A stretch of DNA of 10,516 nucleotides, taken from NCBI GenBank assembly GCA_022703195.1, contig JAKLEF010000042.1, forward strand, positions 1-10,516, read 5' to 3'. A model generated the notes under the pieces. The model was not told the origin of the DNA and searched no databases. It saw only the letters and a program-made list of their open reading frames with translations. The stretch is from Candidatus Fermentibacterota bacterium (GTDB taxonomy: Bacteria; Fermentibacterota; Fermentibacteria; Fermentibacterales; Fermentibacteraceae). Positions within the stretch are counted from its first letter, which is position 1; every line of letters starts with the position of its first letter. Below are positions 1 to 7,345 of the stretch, piece by piece. Both the position numbers and the translations under genes were made by a program.

Positions 1-429
1 CGTGCAGTCGCGCTCGAGCCCGTCGAGGACGGCTGCGTCGCCTTCCGCCGCGAGGTCGACCTTGTTCACCGCGACGCAGGCGTCGATGGAGTGCCAGGCC
101 GCCGCCGCGAGGCACCGGTCGACGAAACCCCGGCGCAGGACGGGGTCGCGCAGGCTCACGAAGACGAGGGCTATGTCGATGTTGGCTGCGATCACCTGGG
201 TGCCGCCGGCGCCGTCCGATCTTTCGAGCGAGTTCCTGCGCGGCTCGAAGCCCTCGATCGAGAAGGCGCCGGGGGTCTGTTCGATGACGCTCACCCTGTC
301 GCCGGTGGCCGGGCTCCATTCGAGGAAGAGCCTCCCCGGCACCCTGACGTCCGCCTCGCGCCCTCCGGGGAGCAGCAGCGTGACTCCCCGCCTGTGGACG
401 CTGGAGACGAGAGCGCGGCCCGCGGTCAT
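1..429 (-). CDS. rsgA: Ribosome small-subunit-dependent GTPase A, N-terminal part (runs off window)
   Basis: RsgA is a circularly permuted GTPase that checks late maturation of the 30S ribosomal subunit in the cytoplasm. The 143 visible residues show its N-terminal layout: an OB-fold-like region (about residues 5-70) containing GDRVSV and the RRNSLER segment, then the family-typical AANIDIALVFVS stretch (81-92), VDRCLAAA, and the G4 guanine-specificity motif NKVD at 122-125. In RsgA the G4 motif precedes the P-loop because of the permutation, so the P-loop and the C-terminal zinc-binding domain should lie beyond position 1. The ATG start at 427-429 lies 4 bp after the ftsB-like stop codon, so the gene is probably translated from the same message as eno and ftsB. 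The gene is truncated only by the window edge; nothing else looks broken. Identification rests on the combination of permuted motifs and is quite secure. Confidence 0.9.
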   Translation of the reverse strand, partial: MTAGRALVSSVHRRGVTLLLPGGREADVRVPGRLFLEWSPATGDRVSVIEQTPGAFSIEGFEPRRNSLERSDGAGGTQVIAANIDIALVFVSLRDPVLRRGFVDRCLAAAAWHSIDACVAVNKVDLAAEGDAAVLDGLERDCT

Positions 430-433
430 CCCG

Positions 434-757
434 TCAGCGGGGCCCGGAGCCCGTGGAGTCGAAGCGGATCACGAACTCGCCGGGGCGCCCCCAGCCGAGT
501 ATCTCCCTGACGGCCTCCTCGATGGCGGCCGAATCGCCCTGCAGAGCCCCGATCCGGATCCTGAGAGAATCCCTGAGCTGCACGAGGCTGTCGCGGGTCG
601 CCCGGGAGGAGTCGAGTTCGCCCTGCAGGCTGCCCAGGGACAGCAGCCCGTCGGGGTTGAGGAGCAGGAAGGCGGCAAGGAGCACGAACACCGAGAGGGC
701 CAGGAGGAGGACGAACCTCCTCGCTGCCCTGCCCGGCGAGTACCCCGGCCTGTCCAA
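434..757 (-). CDS. ftsB: FtsB/DivIC-like septum formation initiator
   Basis: This is a 107-residue bitopic membrane protein with the FtsB/DivIC architecture: a short basic cytoplasmic tail (residues 1-14, rich in Arg), one transmembrane helix (about 15-34, leucine/valine/alanine rich) and an extracytoplasmic coiled coil (about 41-85). The C-terminal motif REILGWGRPGEFVIRF resembles the 'GMV.PGE.V' end of the family. FtsB-type proteins join FtsL and FtsQ in the divisome. It starts with TTG (755-757), three bases after the enolase stop. An eno-ftsB order is common in bacteria, which supports the call. The sequence is too divergent to separate FtsB from DivIC by eye, so the symbol is a family-level assignment. 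The short gaps on both sides imply co-transcription with eno and rsgA. Confidence 0.8.
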   Translation of the reverse strand: MDRPGYSPGRAARRFVLLLALSVFVLLAAFLLLNPDGLLSLGSLQGELDSSRATRDSLVQLRDSLRIRIGALQGDSAAIEEAVREILGWGRPGEFVIRFDSTGSGPR

Positions 758-760
758 TAC

Positions 761-2045
761 CTAGCGGAGCGGGGCCGGGAGCGCGGACCTGCCGGCGTAG
801 GACGCCCTGGCGCCGAGCTCCTCCTCGATCCGCAGGAGCTGGTTGTACTTCGCGGCCCTGTCGGTCCTTATCGGGGCGCCGGTCTTGATCAGGCCGCTCC
901 CGGTGGCGACGGCCAGGTCGGATATGAAGGCGTCCTCGGTCTCGCCGCTGCGGTGGCTGACTATGCTGCGGAAGCCGTTCCAGGAGGCCGTCGTGATGGC
1001 GTCGACGGTCTCGGTGACGGATCCGATCTGGTTGAGCTTGATCAGGATGGCGTTCGCGGAACGCTCGGCTATGCCGCGGGCGAGCCTCTGCGTGTTCGTA
1101 ACGAACAGGTCGTCGCCGACGATGTGGATTCTTTCGCCGAGCCTCTGCGTCATCTCGCGCCAGCCCTCCCAGTCGTCCTCTGCGAGGCCGTCCTCTATGC
1201 TGGCGATCGGGAATGCGCCCACCAGCTTCTCCCAGTAATCGATCAGCGTGGAGGTCGTCATGTACTCGAAGCCAGAACCGCTCATCACGTATGCGCCGTC
1301 GCGGTGGAACTCGCTGGCCGCGGGGTCGAGGGCTATCCAGACGTTCCCGCCGGGCCTGTAGCCGGCCTTCTCGATGGCCTTCACGATGAAGTCGAGCGCG
1401 TGCTCGTTGGATTCGAGATCGGGTGCTATGCCGCCCTCGTCGCCCACGCTGGTGGACATTCCCTTCGAGGCGGCCGCGTCCCTCAGGGCGTGGCAGATCT
1501 CGACGCCTGCGCGCAGGGCCTCGGAGAAGCTCTCGAAGCCGGCCGGCATGATCATGAACTCCTGCAGGTCGAGCCTGTTCGAGGCATGCCTGCCCCCGTT
1601 GATGATGTTCATCATCGGGACGGGCAGCCTGCAGGCGCCAGAGCCGCCCAGGTACCTGAAGAGCGGGGTCTCGTGGAAGGCGGCCGGCCCTGGCCGAGGC
1701 CATCGAGACGGCCAGTACCGCGTTGGCGCCCAGGCGGCTCTTGTCCGGGGTGCCGTCCAGTGCGATCATGGTCGAGTCGACCAGGCTCTGCTCGTCAGCC
1801 GGGAGGCCCGTGACGGCCCGGGCTATCTCCCCGTTCACGTTCTCGACGGCCTTCGTGACGCCCTTGCCCCTGAACGCCGTTCCGCCGTCGCGCAGCTCGC
1901 AGGCCTCGTGCCCTCCGGTCGAAGCCCCGCTCGGCACCGCGGCGCGGCCGAAGGAGCCGTCGGCGAGGAAGACGTCGGCCTCGACGGTCGGGTTGCCCCT
2001 GGAATCCAGTATCTGCCTGCCTCTTACCTCTATGATCTCGCTCAT
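761..2045 (-). CDS. eno: Enolase (phosphopyruvate hydratase) with one internal frameshift
   Basis: Enolase interconverts 2-phosphoglycerate and phosphoenolpyruvate in glycolysis/gluconeogenesis and often sits in the RNA degradosome. The ATG at 2045 follows GGGAG, and the N-terminus (EVRGRQILDSRGNPTVEADV, then the PSGASTG loop) is typical. Reading then breaks near 1684-1685 and resumes in another frame as FHETPLFRYLGG and PVPMMNIINGG. Removing one C there (one G on the coding strand) turns GCC-GGC-CGC-C into GCC-GCC-GCC and restores a 427-residue protein of normal length. All key residues are then present: catalytic Glu203 (GDEGG), metal ligands Asp240, Glu284 (SIEDG) and Asp311 (VGDD), Lys336 (LIKLNQ), the HRSGE loop at 364 and Lys387. 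The frameshift is more likely a sequencing or assembly indel than a real mutation, since the rest is intact and the gene is usually essential. The stop is TAG at 761-763. Confidence 0.93.
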
Positions 2046-2107
2046 GATCAGCTCCCGTGTTGCGGGCCGCTCCGGGACCCGTCGCCGTCCTTCGATCCTG
2101 TTGCCTG

Positions 2108-2113
2108 AATATA
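2108..2113 (-). promoter_or_regulatory. Possible -10 element upstream of eno
   Basis: The 96-bp gap between the response regulator stop (2142) and the eno start (2045) is GC-rich except for one TATATT on the minus strand here, 63 bp before the eno ATG. No good -35 hexamer lies 16-18 bp upstream, so this is only suggestive. eno could instead be transcribed by read-through from the regulator gene. Confidence 0.25.
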
Positions 2114-2141
2114 GCACGGGTCCGCGGGTCGTGCGGGCGGG

Positions 2142-3533
2142 TCAGCCATCCCCGCCGCCGGCGGGGTCGGTTATGCCGAGGCTGGCCATCCTGGCGAGGA
2201 GCGTCGTCCTCTTCATGCCCAGGCGCTCTGCCGCCTTCGAGCGCACCCAGCCGGAGCCCTCCAGGGCGTCGACGATGTGCGCCTTCTCTATCTCGGCGAG
2301 GAGGGCGGAGAGGCTCCTGCCCGCCAGGGGCGGAACGGATGCGGGGCCGGCCGGGCGGGAGGGCCCGGTGCCCGAGATCTTCACGGGGAGGTCCTTCGCC
2401 TCGATCTCCTCGCCCTCGGACAGGACCGAGGCCCTCTCCATCGCGTTCTGGAGCTCCCTCACGTTGCCGGGCCAGCCGTAGGTCCCGAGGACCTCGACGG
2501 CGGATGGGGAGAGCCGGAGCTGCTTCCGGCGGTTCGTCTCGGCGATCCTGGCCAGGAAGTGGTCGGCGAGCGGGAGGATGTCCTCCCTGCGCTCGCGGAG
2601 GGGCGGGATGTGTATCTCGATGACGTTGAGGCGGTAGTAGAGGTCCTCCCTGAAGGTGCCGGCGGCCACGGCGTTCTCGAGGTCGAGGTTGGTGGCGGTG
2701 ATGAGCCTCACGTCCACCTTCACGAGGTCGGAGCTGCCCACGGGCGAGAACTCCTGCTCCTGGATGACCCGGAGGAGCTTCACCTGCATGGCCGGGCTCA
2801 TGTTGCCCACCTCGTCGAGGAACAGCGTGCCCCCGTCGGCGATCCTGAACCGGCCCAGCGTCGAGGTGACCGCACCGGTGTAGGCCCCGCGCGTGTGCCC
2901 GAACAGCTCGCTCTCCAGCAGGCCCTCGGGCAGAGCGCCCGAGTTGACTGTCACGAAGGGCTGCCTGGCCCTGGCTCCCTGCCGGTGGATTGCCCGGGCC
3001 ACCAGCTCCTTGCCCGTGCCGCTCTCGCCCGTGATGAGGACGGTGGCGTCGGAGCGGCTCACCTTGTCGATGAGGGCCATGATCCCCGTCATGCTCCCGC
3101 CGCCGTGCACGATCTCGCAGTAGGGCCTCTCGGTCTTCCTCGCCGCGGCGAGGCCCGACTGGATGGCCTGCTCCACCGAGGCCATCACCGAGTCCCTCGT
3201 GAAGGGCTTCGGGATGTAGTCCACCGCGCCGAGGCGCATGGCCTTTATGGTGCTGTCTATGGTGGCGTAGCCCGTGATGACGATCACCGGGAGCCACGGG
3301 TACTTGTCGTGCACGACCGCCAGCAGCTCGAGGCCCGAGATGTCGGGCAGCCGAACGTCGGTGATCATCACGTCGAAGGATGACGTGCGCAGGGCGCGCA
3401 GGGCCTCCCGCCCCTCCGAGACCGACTCGGCCGGGTATCCCCCGGCCTTGAGCATCTCGGTCAGGACACCCCTGACGCCCTGTTCGTCGTCGACGATCAG
3501 GACCCGGTGCACCTTGCCGCCGGTCTGGCCCAT
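2142..3533 (-). CDS. Sigma-54-dependent response regulator (NtrC family)
   Basis: This 463-residue protein has the full three-domain NtrC layout. The receiver domain (about 9-122) has an acidic pair Asp15/Asp16, phospho-acceptor Asp59 (MITDVRLPD), Thr87 and Lys109 (IPKPF), so it should be phosphorylated by a histidine kinase. The AAA+ sigma-54 interaction domain (about 140-375) has Walker A GESGTGKE (169-176), the sigma-54 contact loop written GAYTGA (216-221) instead of GAFTGA, Walker B GTLFLDE (235-241), FREDLYYRL with the arginine finger region (294-302) and GWPGNVREL (353-361). A Fis-type helix-turn-helix ends the protein (about 415-455). The start ATG follows AGAGGGG on the minus strand. 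No partner kinase is in the window, so the signal is unknown. It is transcribed towards eno and divergently from the M23 peptidase gene 83 bp away; whether it controls either is not shown. Confidence 0.95.
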   Translation of the reverse strand: MGQTGGKVHRVLIVDDEQGVRGVLTEMLKAGGYPAESVSEGREALRALRTSSFDVMITDVRLPDISGLELLAVVHDKYPWLPVIVITGYATIDSTIKAMRLGAVDYIPKPFTRDSVMASVEQAIQSGLAAARKTERPYCEIVHGGGSMTGIMALIDKVSRSDATVLITGESGTGKELVARAIHRQGARARQPFVTVNSGALPEGLLESELFGHTRGAYTGAVTSTLGRFRIADGGTLFLDEVGNMSPAMQVKLLRVIQEQEFSPVGSSDLVKVDVRLITATNLDLENAVAAGTFREDLYYRLNVIEIHIPPLRERREDILPLADHFLARIAETNRRKQLRLSPSAVEVLGTYGWPGNVRELQNAMERASVLSEGEEIEAKDLPVKISGTGPSRPAGPASVPPLAGRSLSALLAEIEKAHIVDALEGSGWVRSKAAERLGMKRTTLLARMASLGITDPAGGGDG

Positions 3534-3565
3534 ATTCCCCTCTGTGTGACAGGTGACCCCGGGGT

Positions 3566-3594
3566 GATATTCGCCCGCTCCGGGATGATGTCAA
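3566..3594 (-). promoter_or_regulatory. Candidate sigma-70 promoter for the response regulator
   Basis: On the minus strand a perfect -35 TTGACA (3594-3589) is followed, after a 17-bp spacer, by AATATC (3571-3566) as a weak -10 (three of six consensus positions). Transcription would begin near 3559 and leave a leader of about 26 nt carrying the AGAGGGG ribosome binding site before the ATG at 3533. The call rests on the -35 and the spacing. Confidence 0.4.
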
Positions 3595-3604
3595 TATCTT
3601 GACG

Positions 3605-3612
3605 CAGGAGAG
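3605..3612 (+). promoter_or_regulatory. Ribosome binding site that decides the TTG start of the M23 peptidase
   Basis: CAGGAGAG stands 5 nt (counted from GGAG) before TTG at 3616. There is no nearby ATG or GTG in frame before the signal peptide, so this site fixes the unusual TTG start. Confidence 0.65.
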
Positions 3613-3615
3613 CCA

Positions 3616-4668
3616 TTGCCTGCTCCCAGGGTTCCAGCCGCCTTCGTCCTCGCAGTTCTGCCGGCCATCCTGGCCTCCGCGTGCAGGAGGCAGCCGGGGG
3701 AGCCCGTCTTCGTCATCGGACTCGACGGGCAGGCCGGCCCTCCCCGCGCGGACACGGCGCTGGTCGTTCCCGACAGCGTCCCGCCCCCGGACAGCCTGGC
3801 GCTCCCCGACTCCCTGCCGCCGGACAGCTCGGCCATCGCCCCGCCCGTGTACGAATCCCTCGAGGGGGCGCACGTGCTGGCCGTCGAGGTGCACGGCTCG
3901 CTCTACGCAACCCTCCAGGAGGCCTGCCCCGACGGCGATCCCGACGTGCTCGGCGCCCATCTCACGAGGTGCCTCTGGTGGGACATGGATCCCTGGCACG
4001 ATATCTGCGCGGGCGACTCCATCATCGCCATCTACCACGACTCGGGAGCGGGGATGGAGAACCGCACCGTGGCGCTGCGCTACGCGCCCGTGGCGGGCAC
4101 GTCGAACAGCGCCTTCGCCCTGTACCAGTACAGGCGCTCGGGCGACAACTACCCGTCCTACTGGCATCCCGGCGGTACCGAGGTCATCAGGCTGCTCGAC
4201 GCCATGCCGGTCTCGACCTTCGAGGAGATCACGGGCGTCTTCGGCGAGCCGAGGGGCGATCACGGGCACGGGGGCGTAGACTTCAAGGCCCCCGAGGGCA
4301 CGCCCGTCCGCACCCCGCACGGCGGCAGGGTGGTTCGCATGAACTGGAACACGGAGTACAACGGGCAATGCCTGGAACTGGACATGGGCGGCGGCTATTC
4401 CGAGATCTACCTCCACCTGCAGGGGATAGCGCCGGAACTCTCCTGCGGGTCGACCGCCGCGTGCGGCTCGGTGGTGGGCTGGGTGGGCAGCACGGGCAGG
4501 TCGTACTCGGCACACCTCCACTACCAGATAAACGACGAGAACGGCTACGCCATCGATCCGTACCTGTTCGGCGGCTCGCATTCCAGGTCGCTCTCCGGGG
4601 CCGATCTCGAGGCATTCCGTGCCTTCACGGCCGCCTGCGACTCGATGATGGCGGCCGGTGCGCGATGA
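3616..4668 (+). CDS. M23-family peptidoglycan metallopeptidase, exported
   Basis: A 350-residue exported zinc endopeptidase expected to cut peptide cross-links of peptidoglycan outside the cytoplasmic membrane. An N-terminal hydrophobic signal (about 6-22) ends in LASAC, so Cys23 could be lipidated, although the -3 Ala makes the lipobox imperfect. Residues about 50-77 are a Pro/Asp/Ser-rich linker with four PDS repeats. Residues about 85-205 resemble the Csd3/OapA-like domain that often precedes M23 catalytic domains (GSLYATL, WWDMDPWHDICAGD, YYP-type YPSYW segment). The catalytic domain (about 206-318) has the HxxxD zinc motif His218-Asp222 (HGGVD), His267 (YLHLQG) and the HxH motif His300/His302 (SAHLHY), so it should be an active enzyme rather than a degenerate NlpD/EnvC-type one. 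It is the first gene of a three-gene operon; its stop overlaps the next start as ATGA. Confidence 0.92.
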   Translation: MPAPRVPAAFVLAVLPAILASACRRQPGEPVFVIGLDGQAGPPRADTALVVPDSVPPPDSLALPDSLPPDSSAIAPPVYESLEGAHVLAVEVHGSLYATLQEACPDGDPDVLGAHLTRCLWWDMDPWHDICAGDSIIAIYHDSGAGMENRTVALRYAPVAGTSNSAFALYQYRRSGDNYPSYWHPGGTEVIRLLDAMPVSTFEEITGVFGEPRGDHGHGGVDFKAPEGTPVRTPHGGRVVRMNWNTEYNGQCLELDMGGGYSEIYLHLQGIAPELSCGSTAACGSVVGWVGSTGRSYSAHLHYQINDENGYAIDPYLFGGSHSRSLSGADLEAFRAFTAACDSMMAAGAR

Positions 4669-5633
4669 CGGGCCCTCAGGCGTCCGCAGACCGATACTCC
4701 CGCTCCGGCTCGATACCCCCCTGCGCGGTTGTCACGCTCAACTTCAACGGGGCTGCGTTCCTGGCCGACATGGTCGAGTCGGTGGCCCCGCAGCTCGCCT
4801 CCACCGGCTCGCGGCTCGCCGTTTTCGACAACGGCTCGACCGACGGCTCCGACCGCCTGGTGGAGGAGCGCTTCGGGGGGGAGGAGTGGTTCTCCATCCG
4901 CAGGTCGCCCGTCAACCTCGGCTTCGCGGCCGGGGCGAACGAGGCGCTCTCGGGCCTGAGGGAGGAGGTGGTCGTGCTGGCCAACAGCGACACCGTGTTC
5001 CTCCCCGGCAGCCTCGACGCCCTGCTGCAGGGGCTGGCCAGGCACCCGCGGGCGGCACTGGCCGGGCCGAAGCTGCTGTGGCCCGACGGGTCGCTGCAGC
5101 CCTCCATGCGCGACTTCCCGTTCCCGTGCGCGCTGATCCGGGAGCATATGCCGTTCCGCGGCCGCCTGTCGGCCAAGTATTCGAACCATGCCTCCGAGCG
5201 CAGGGCGGACTGGCTGGTGGGGGCCGTCATGGCCATCCGCACCGGCAAGTTCCGCGAGACGGGCGGGTTCGACACCGACTACTTCTTCTACCACGAGGAG
5301 ACCGATCTCCAGTACAGGTTCCGCGAGAAGGGGATGGAGGTCTGGTTCATCCCGTCGTCGTGCGTCGTCCACATCGAGGGTGGATCGGCGCAGGCTGTGT
5401 ATGGACGGGATACGACGCTCAGGTATATATCCGCCAAACTCCGCTTCCTGCGGAAGCACGGCAGCCCTCTCGACGCTGCATGCTTCCGCCTCCTCATGTC
5501 GGCGATGCACCTGGGGAGGGCGGCCGTGGGGATCGTGCGGCCGGGGAAGGCGCTCAGGGACGTCAGGTTTTCGCGCAGCTACTGCTCGGAGGCCCTGAAG
5601 GAGCTCCGGGACGTTTCCTCCCGGAGCGGGTGA
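4665..5633 (+). CDS. Family 2 glycosyltransferase (WbbL/rhamnosyltransferase-like)
   Basis: A 322-residue GT-A fold glycosyltransferase that should transfer a nucleotide-activated sugar at the cytoplasmic face of the membrane. Visible motifs are the N-terminal nucleotide-binding strand AVVTLNFNGA (21-30), FDNGSTDGS (54-62), NLGFAAGANEAL (84-95), the NSD form of the DxD metal motif (107-109), WLVGAVMAI (183-191), and GGFDTDYFFYHEETDL (200-215), whose EETD carries the likely catalytic base. The closing VVHIEGGSA is typical of the WbbL subgroup that includes rhamnosyltransferases. No transmembrane segment is obvious; a basic C-terminal tail (about 254-322) may help membrane contact. The ATG at 4665 overlaps the peptidase stop by four bases, implying translational coupling. 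Sugar donor and acceptor cannot be read from sequence; an RmlD-like gene lies about 4 kb downstream but not in the same operon. Confidence 0.92.
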   Translation: MTGPQASADRYSRSGSIPPCAVVTLNFNGAAFLADMVESVAPQLASTGSRLAVFDNGSTDGSDRLVEERFGGEEWFSIRRSPVNLGFAAGANEALSGLREEVVVLANSDTVFLPGSLDALLQGLARHPRAALAGPKLLWPDGSLQPSMRDFPFPCALIREHMPFRGRLSAKYSNHASERRADWLVGAVMAIRTGKFRETGGFDTDYFFYHEETDLQYRFREKGMEVWFIPSSCVVHIEGGSAQAVYGRDTTLRYISAKLRFLRKHGSPLDAACFRLLMSAMHLGRAAVGIVRPGKALRDVRFSRSYCSEALKELRDVSSRSG

Positions 5634-5643
5634 AAGGCCGGCC

Positions 5644-7344
5644 ATGCCCGCAGTCCTGGGTTTCAACTGCTACAAGCACGATTCCGCTGCAGCCATACTC
5701 GTCGACGGCCGTCTTGTCGCGGCGGCGGAGGAGGAGCGCTTCACCAGGGTCAAGCACGACCCGGGCTTCCCCGCCAGGGCGGTCGACTACTGCCTGAAGG
5801 CCGCCGGGCTCGCGGCGTCCGACCTGGACTGCGTCGCCTACTACATGGTGCCGTCGCGCGTCATGGCCGAGAACCTGCTGTTCAGCAGGCACTACATCCT
5901 CGAGCGGGGGGGCGGCAACTTCCTCCTCGCCCAGCTCGCAGGCGCGCGCAAGATGTCGCTGGCGGGCGCGACGATGAAGGAGCACCTCGGCCCCGGGTTC
6001 AGGGCGCGGACCGTGTTCGTCGACCATCACACGGCGCATGCGTGGGCGGCCTGGTACTGCTCGGGGTTCGAGGACCCCGCCGTCCTGACGATGGACGGCG
6101 TGGGCGAGAGGGACACGAGCCTCCTGGGCGACTTCGAGGGCCCGAGGCTGCGCAGGCTCGCGGGATCGGTCTACCCCGACTCCCCCGGGGTCTTCTACAG
6201 CGCCGTGACGCGCCACCTGGGCTTCGAGCCGGACGGCGACGAGTACAAGGTGATGGGCCTGTCCTCGTACGGCGAGCCCGAGTTCGTCGACCTCTTCAGG
6301 AGGATGATCCGGGCCACGCCAGACGGCCGCATACGGGTGGACACCAGGCTCCTGGACATCCGCAGGGGGGTCCATCACGCCAGCTTCCCCCGCGCCGTGG
6401 AGGAGATACTGGGCCCTCCGCGCTCGCCGGGCGGGGAGATGGAGAGGCGCCACGAGAACATCGCAGCCTCTGCGCAGAGGGCGCTCGAGGAGGTCGGGCT
6501 GTCCCTGGCGAGGCTCCTGAGGAAGGCGACCGGGCGCGACAGGCTCGTGATCGCGGGCGGCGTGGGGCTCAACTGCGTGATGAACGGGCTGATCGAGAGG
6601 GAGGCGGGCTTCTCCGAGATCTACCCGCTCCCCGCGCCTCACGACGCGGGCACCTCGATAGGCGCCGCGGTCGCCGCGCATCTCTCGATGTTCGGCGGGA
6701 CACCCCTCGAGACACCCCCGGGCATGTACCTGGGGCCGTCCTACACCGAGCAGGAGATCGAAGCGGCGCTGATCCAGTCCAAGCAGAGCTATACCAGGCC
6801 CGGGGACATCCACGCGGAGACCGCCCGCCTCGTGGCGGACGGGAACGTGGTCGGGCTCTTCCAGGGCAGGATGGAGTTCGGGCCCAGGGCCCTCGGCAAC
6901 CGCTCTATCCTCGCCGACCCCCGCAGGGCGGACATGAAGGACATCGTGAACAGCGTGGTGAAGCAGAGGGAGGGCTTCAGGCCCTTCGCGCCGAGCTGCC
7001 TCGAGGAGTCGGCCGGGGAGTACTTCGAGGGCTGCCGGAAGTCGCGCTACATGATCTCGACCTACATGGTGCGCCCGGGGAAGGCCGAAGTGATACCCGC
7101 CGTCACGCACGTCGACAACACTTCCAGGGTCCAGACCGTGACCGCGGAGACGAACCCGCCCTACTGGAGGATCATACGGGAGTTCGGGGCCCTCACCGGG
7201 GTGCCGGTCGTGATGAACACATCGTTCAACGTGAAGGGCGAGCCGATCGTGGAGTCGCCGGTGGACGCCCTGCGCTGCTTCTGGGGCACCGGCCTCGACG
7301 CCCTCTCGATCCCCCCCTTCCTCATCGTCAAATCCCCCCGCTGA
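5644..7344 (+). CDS. Carbamoyltransferase, NodU/CmcH/TobZ family
   Basis: A 566-residue O-carbamoyltransferase of the type that uses carbamoyl phosphate and ATP, through carbamoyl-adenylate, to carbamoylate hydroxyls on sugars or natural products. The N-terminal Kae1-like ASKHA domain shows GFNCYKHDSAAAIL (6-19), EEERFTR (29-35), the metal/adenylate histidines in VDHHTAHAWAAWY (126-138), TMDGVGE (149-155), DEYKVMGLSSYG (199-210) and GGVGLNCVMN (305-314). The C-terminal domain has the hallmark EFGPRALGNRSILADPR (411-427) and NTSFN (525-529). Length is normal for the family. The ATG at 5644 follows AAAGG six bases upstream, 10 bp after the glycosyltransferase stop. Its place beside a GT2 gene suggests it carbamoylates a sugar in a surface glycan; a secondary-metabolite role is possible but no biosynthetic cluster is visible. 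The substrate is unknown. Confidence 0.93.
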   Translation: MPAVLGFNCYKHDSAAAILVDGRLVAAAEEERFTRVKHDPGFPARAVDYCLKAAGLAASDLDCVAYYMVPSRVMAENLLFSRHYILERGGGNFLLAQLAGARKMSLAGATMKEHLGPGFRARTVFVDHHTAHAWAAWYCSGFEDPAVLTMDGVGERDTSLLGDFEGPRLRRLAGSVYPDSPGVFYSAVTRHLGFEPDGDEYKVMGLSSYGEPEFVDLFRRMIRATPDGRIRVDTRLLDIRRGVHHASFPRAVEEILGPPRSPGGEMERRHENIAASAQRALEEVGLSLARLLRKATGRDRLVIAGGVGLNCVMNGLIEREAGFSEIYPLPAPHDAGTSIGAAVAAHLSMFGGTPLETPPGMYLGPSYTEQEIEAALIQSKQSYTRPGDIHAETARLVADGNVVGLFQGRMEFGPRALGNRSILADPRRADMKDIVNSVVKQREGFRPFAPSCLEESAGEYFEGCRKSRYMISTYMVRPGKAEVIPAVTHVDNTSRVQTVTAETNPPYWRIIREFGALTGVPVVMNTSFNVKGEPIVESPVDALRCFWGTGLDALSIPPFLIVKSPR

Positions 7345-7345
7345 T

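Noticed and set aside
2..1813. Long plus-strand open frame of about 600 codons opposite rsgA, ftsB and eno
   Set aside because: It is a GC-driven shadow of three recognisable minus-strand genes; its translation is low-complexity and matches no family.
426..2117. Minus-strand frame continuing from the enolase N-terminus for 563 codons as a fusion protein
   Set aside because: After about residue 120 of enolase it is out of frame with the conserved downstream enolase sequence, so it reflects the frameshift.
3566..3598. GATATT/AATATC inverted repeat as an operator, with a plus-strand promoter
   Set aside because: Six-base arms are short; a plus-strand start at about 3605 would fall on the ribosome binding site. 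Only the minus-strand promoter reading was kept.
1795..4581. Very long minus-strand open frame of 928 codons
   Set aside because: It runs antisense to the M23 peptidase and out of frame through the response regulator and eno; the true genes explain the region.
3681..4664. In-frame 5' extension of the glycosyltransferase through the M23 peptidase gene
   Set aside because: The extension is the peptidase in another frame; GT2 homology begins just after ATG 4665, which overlaps the peptidase stop in the usual ATGA way.
5563..7110. Long minus-strand open frame opposite the carbamoyltransferase
   Set aside because: It is a shadow of a strongly conserved plus-strand gene and has no recognisable motif.
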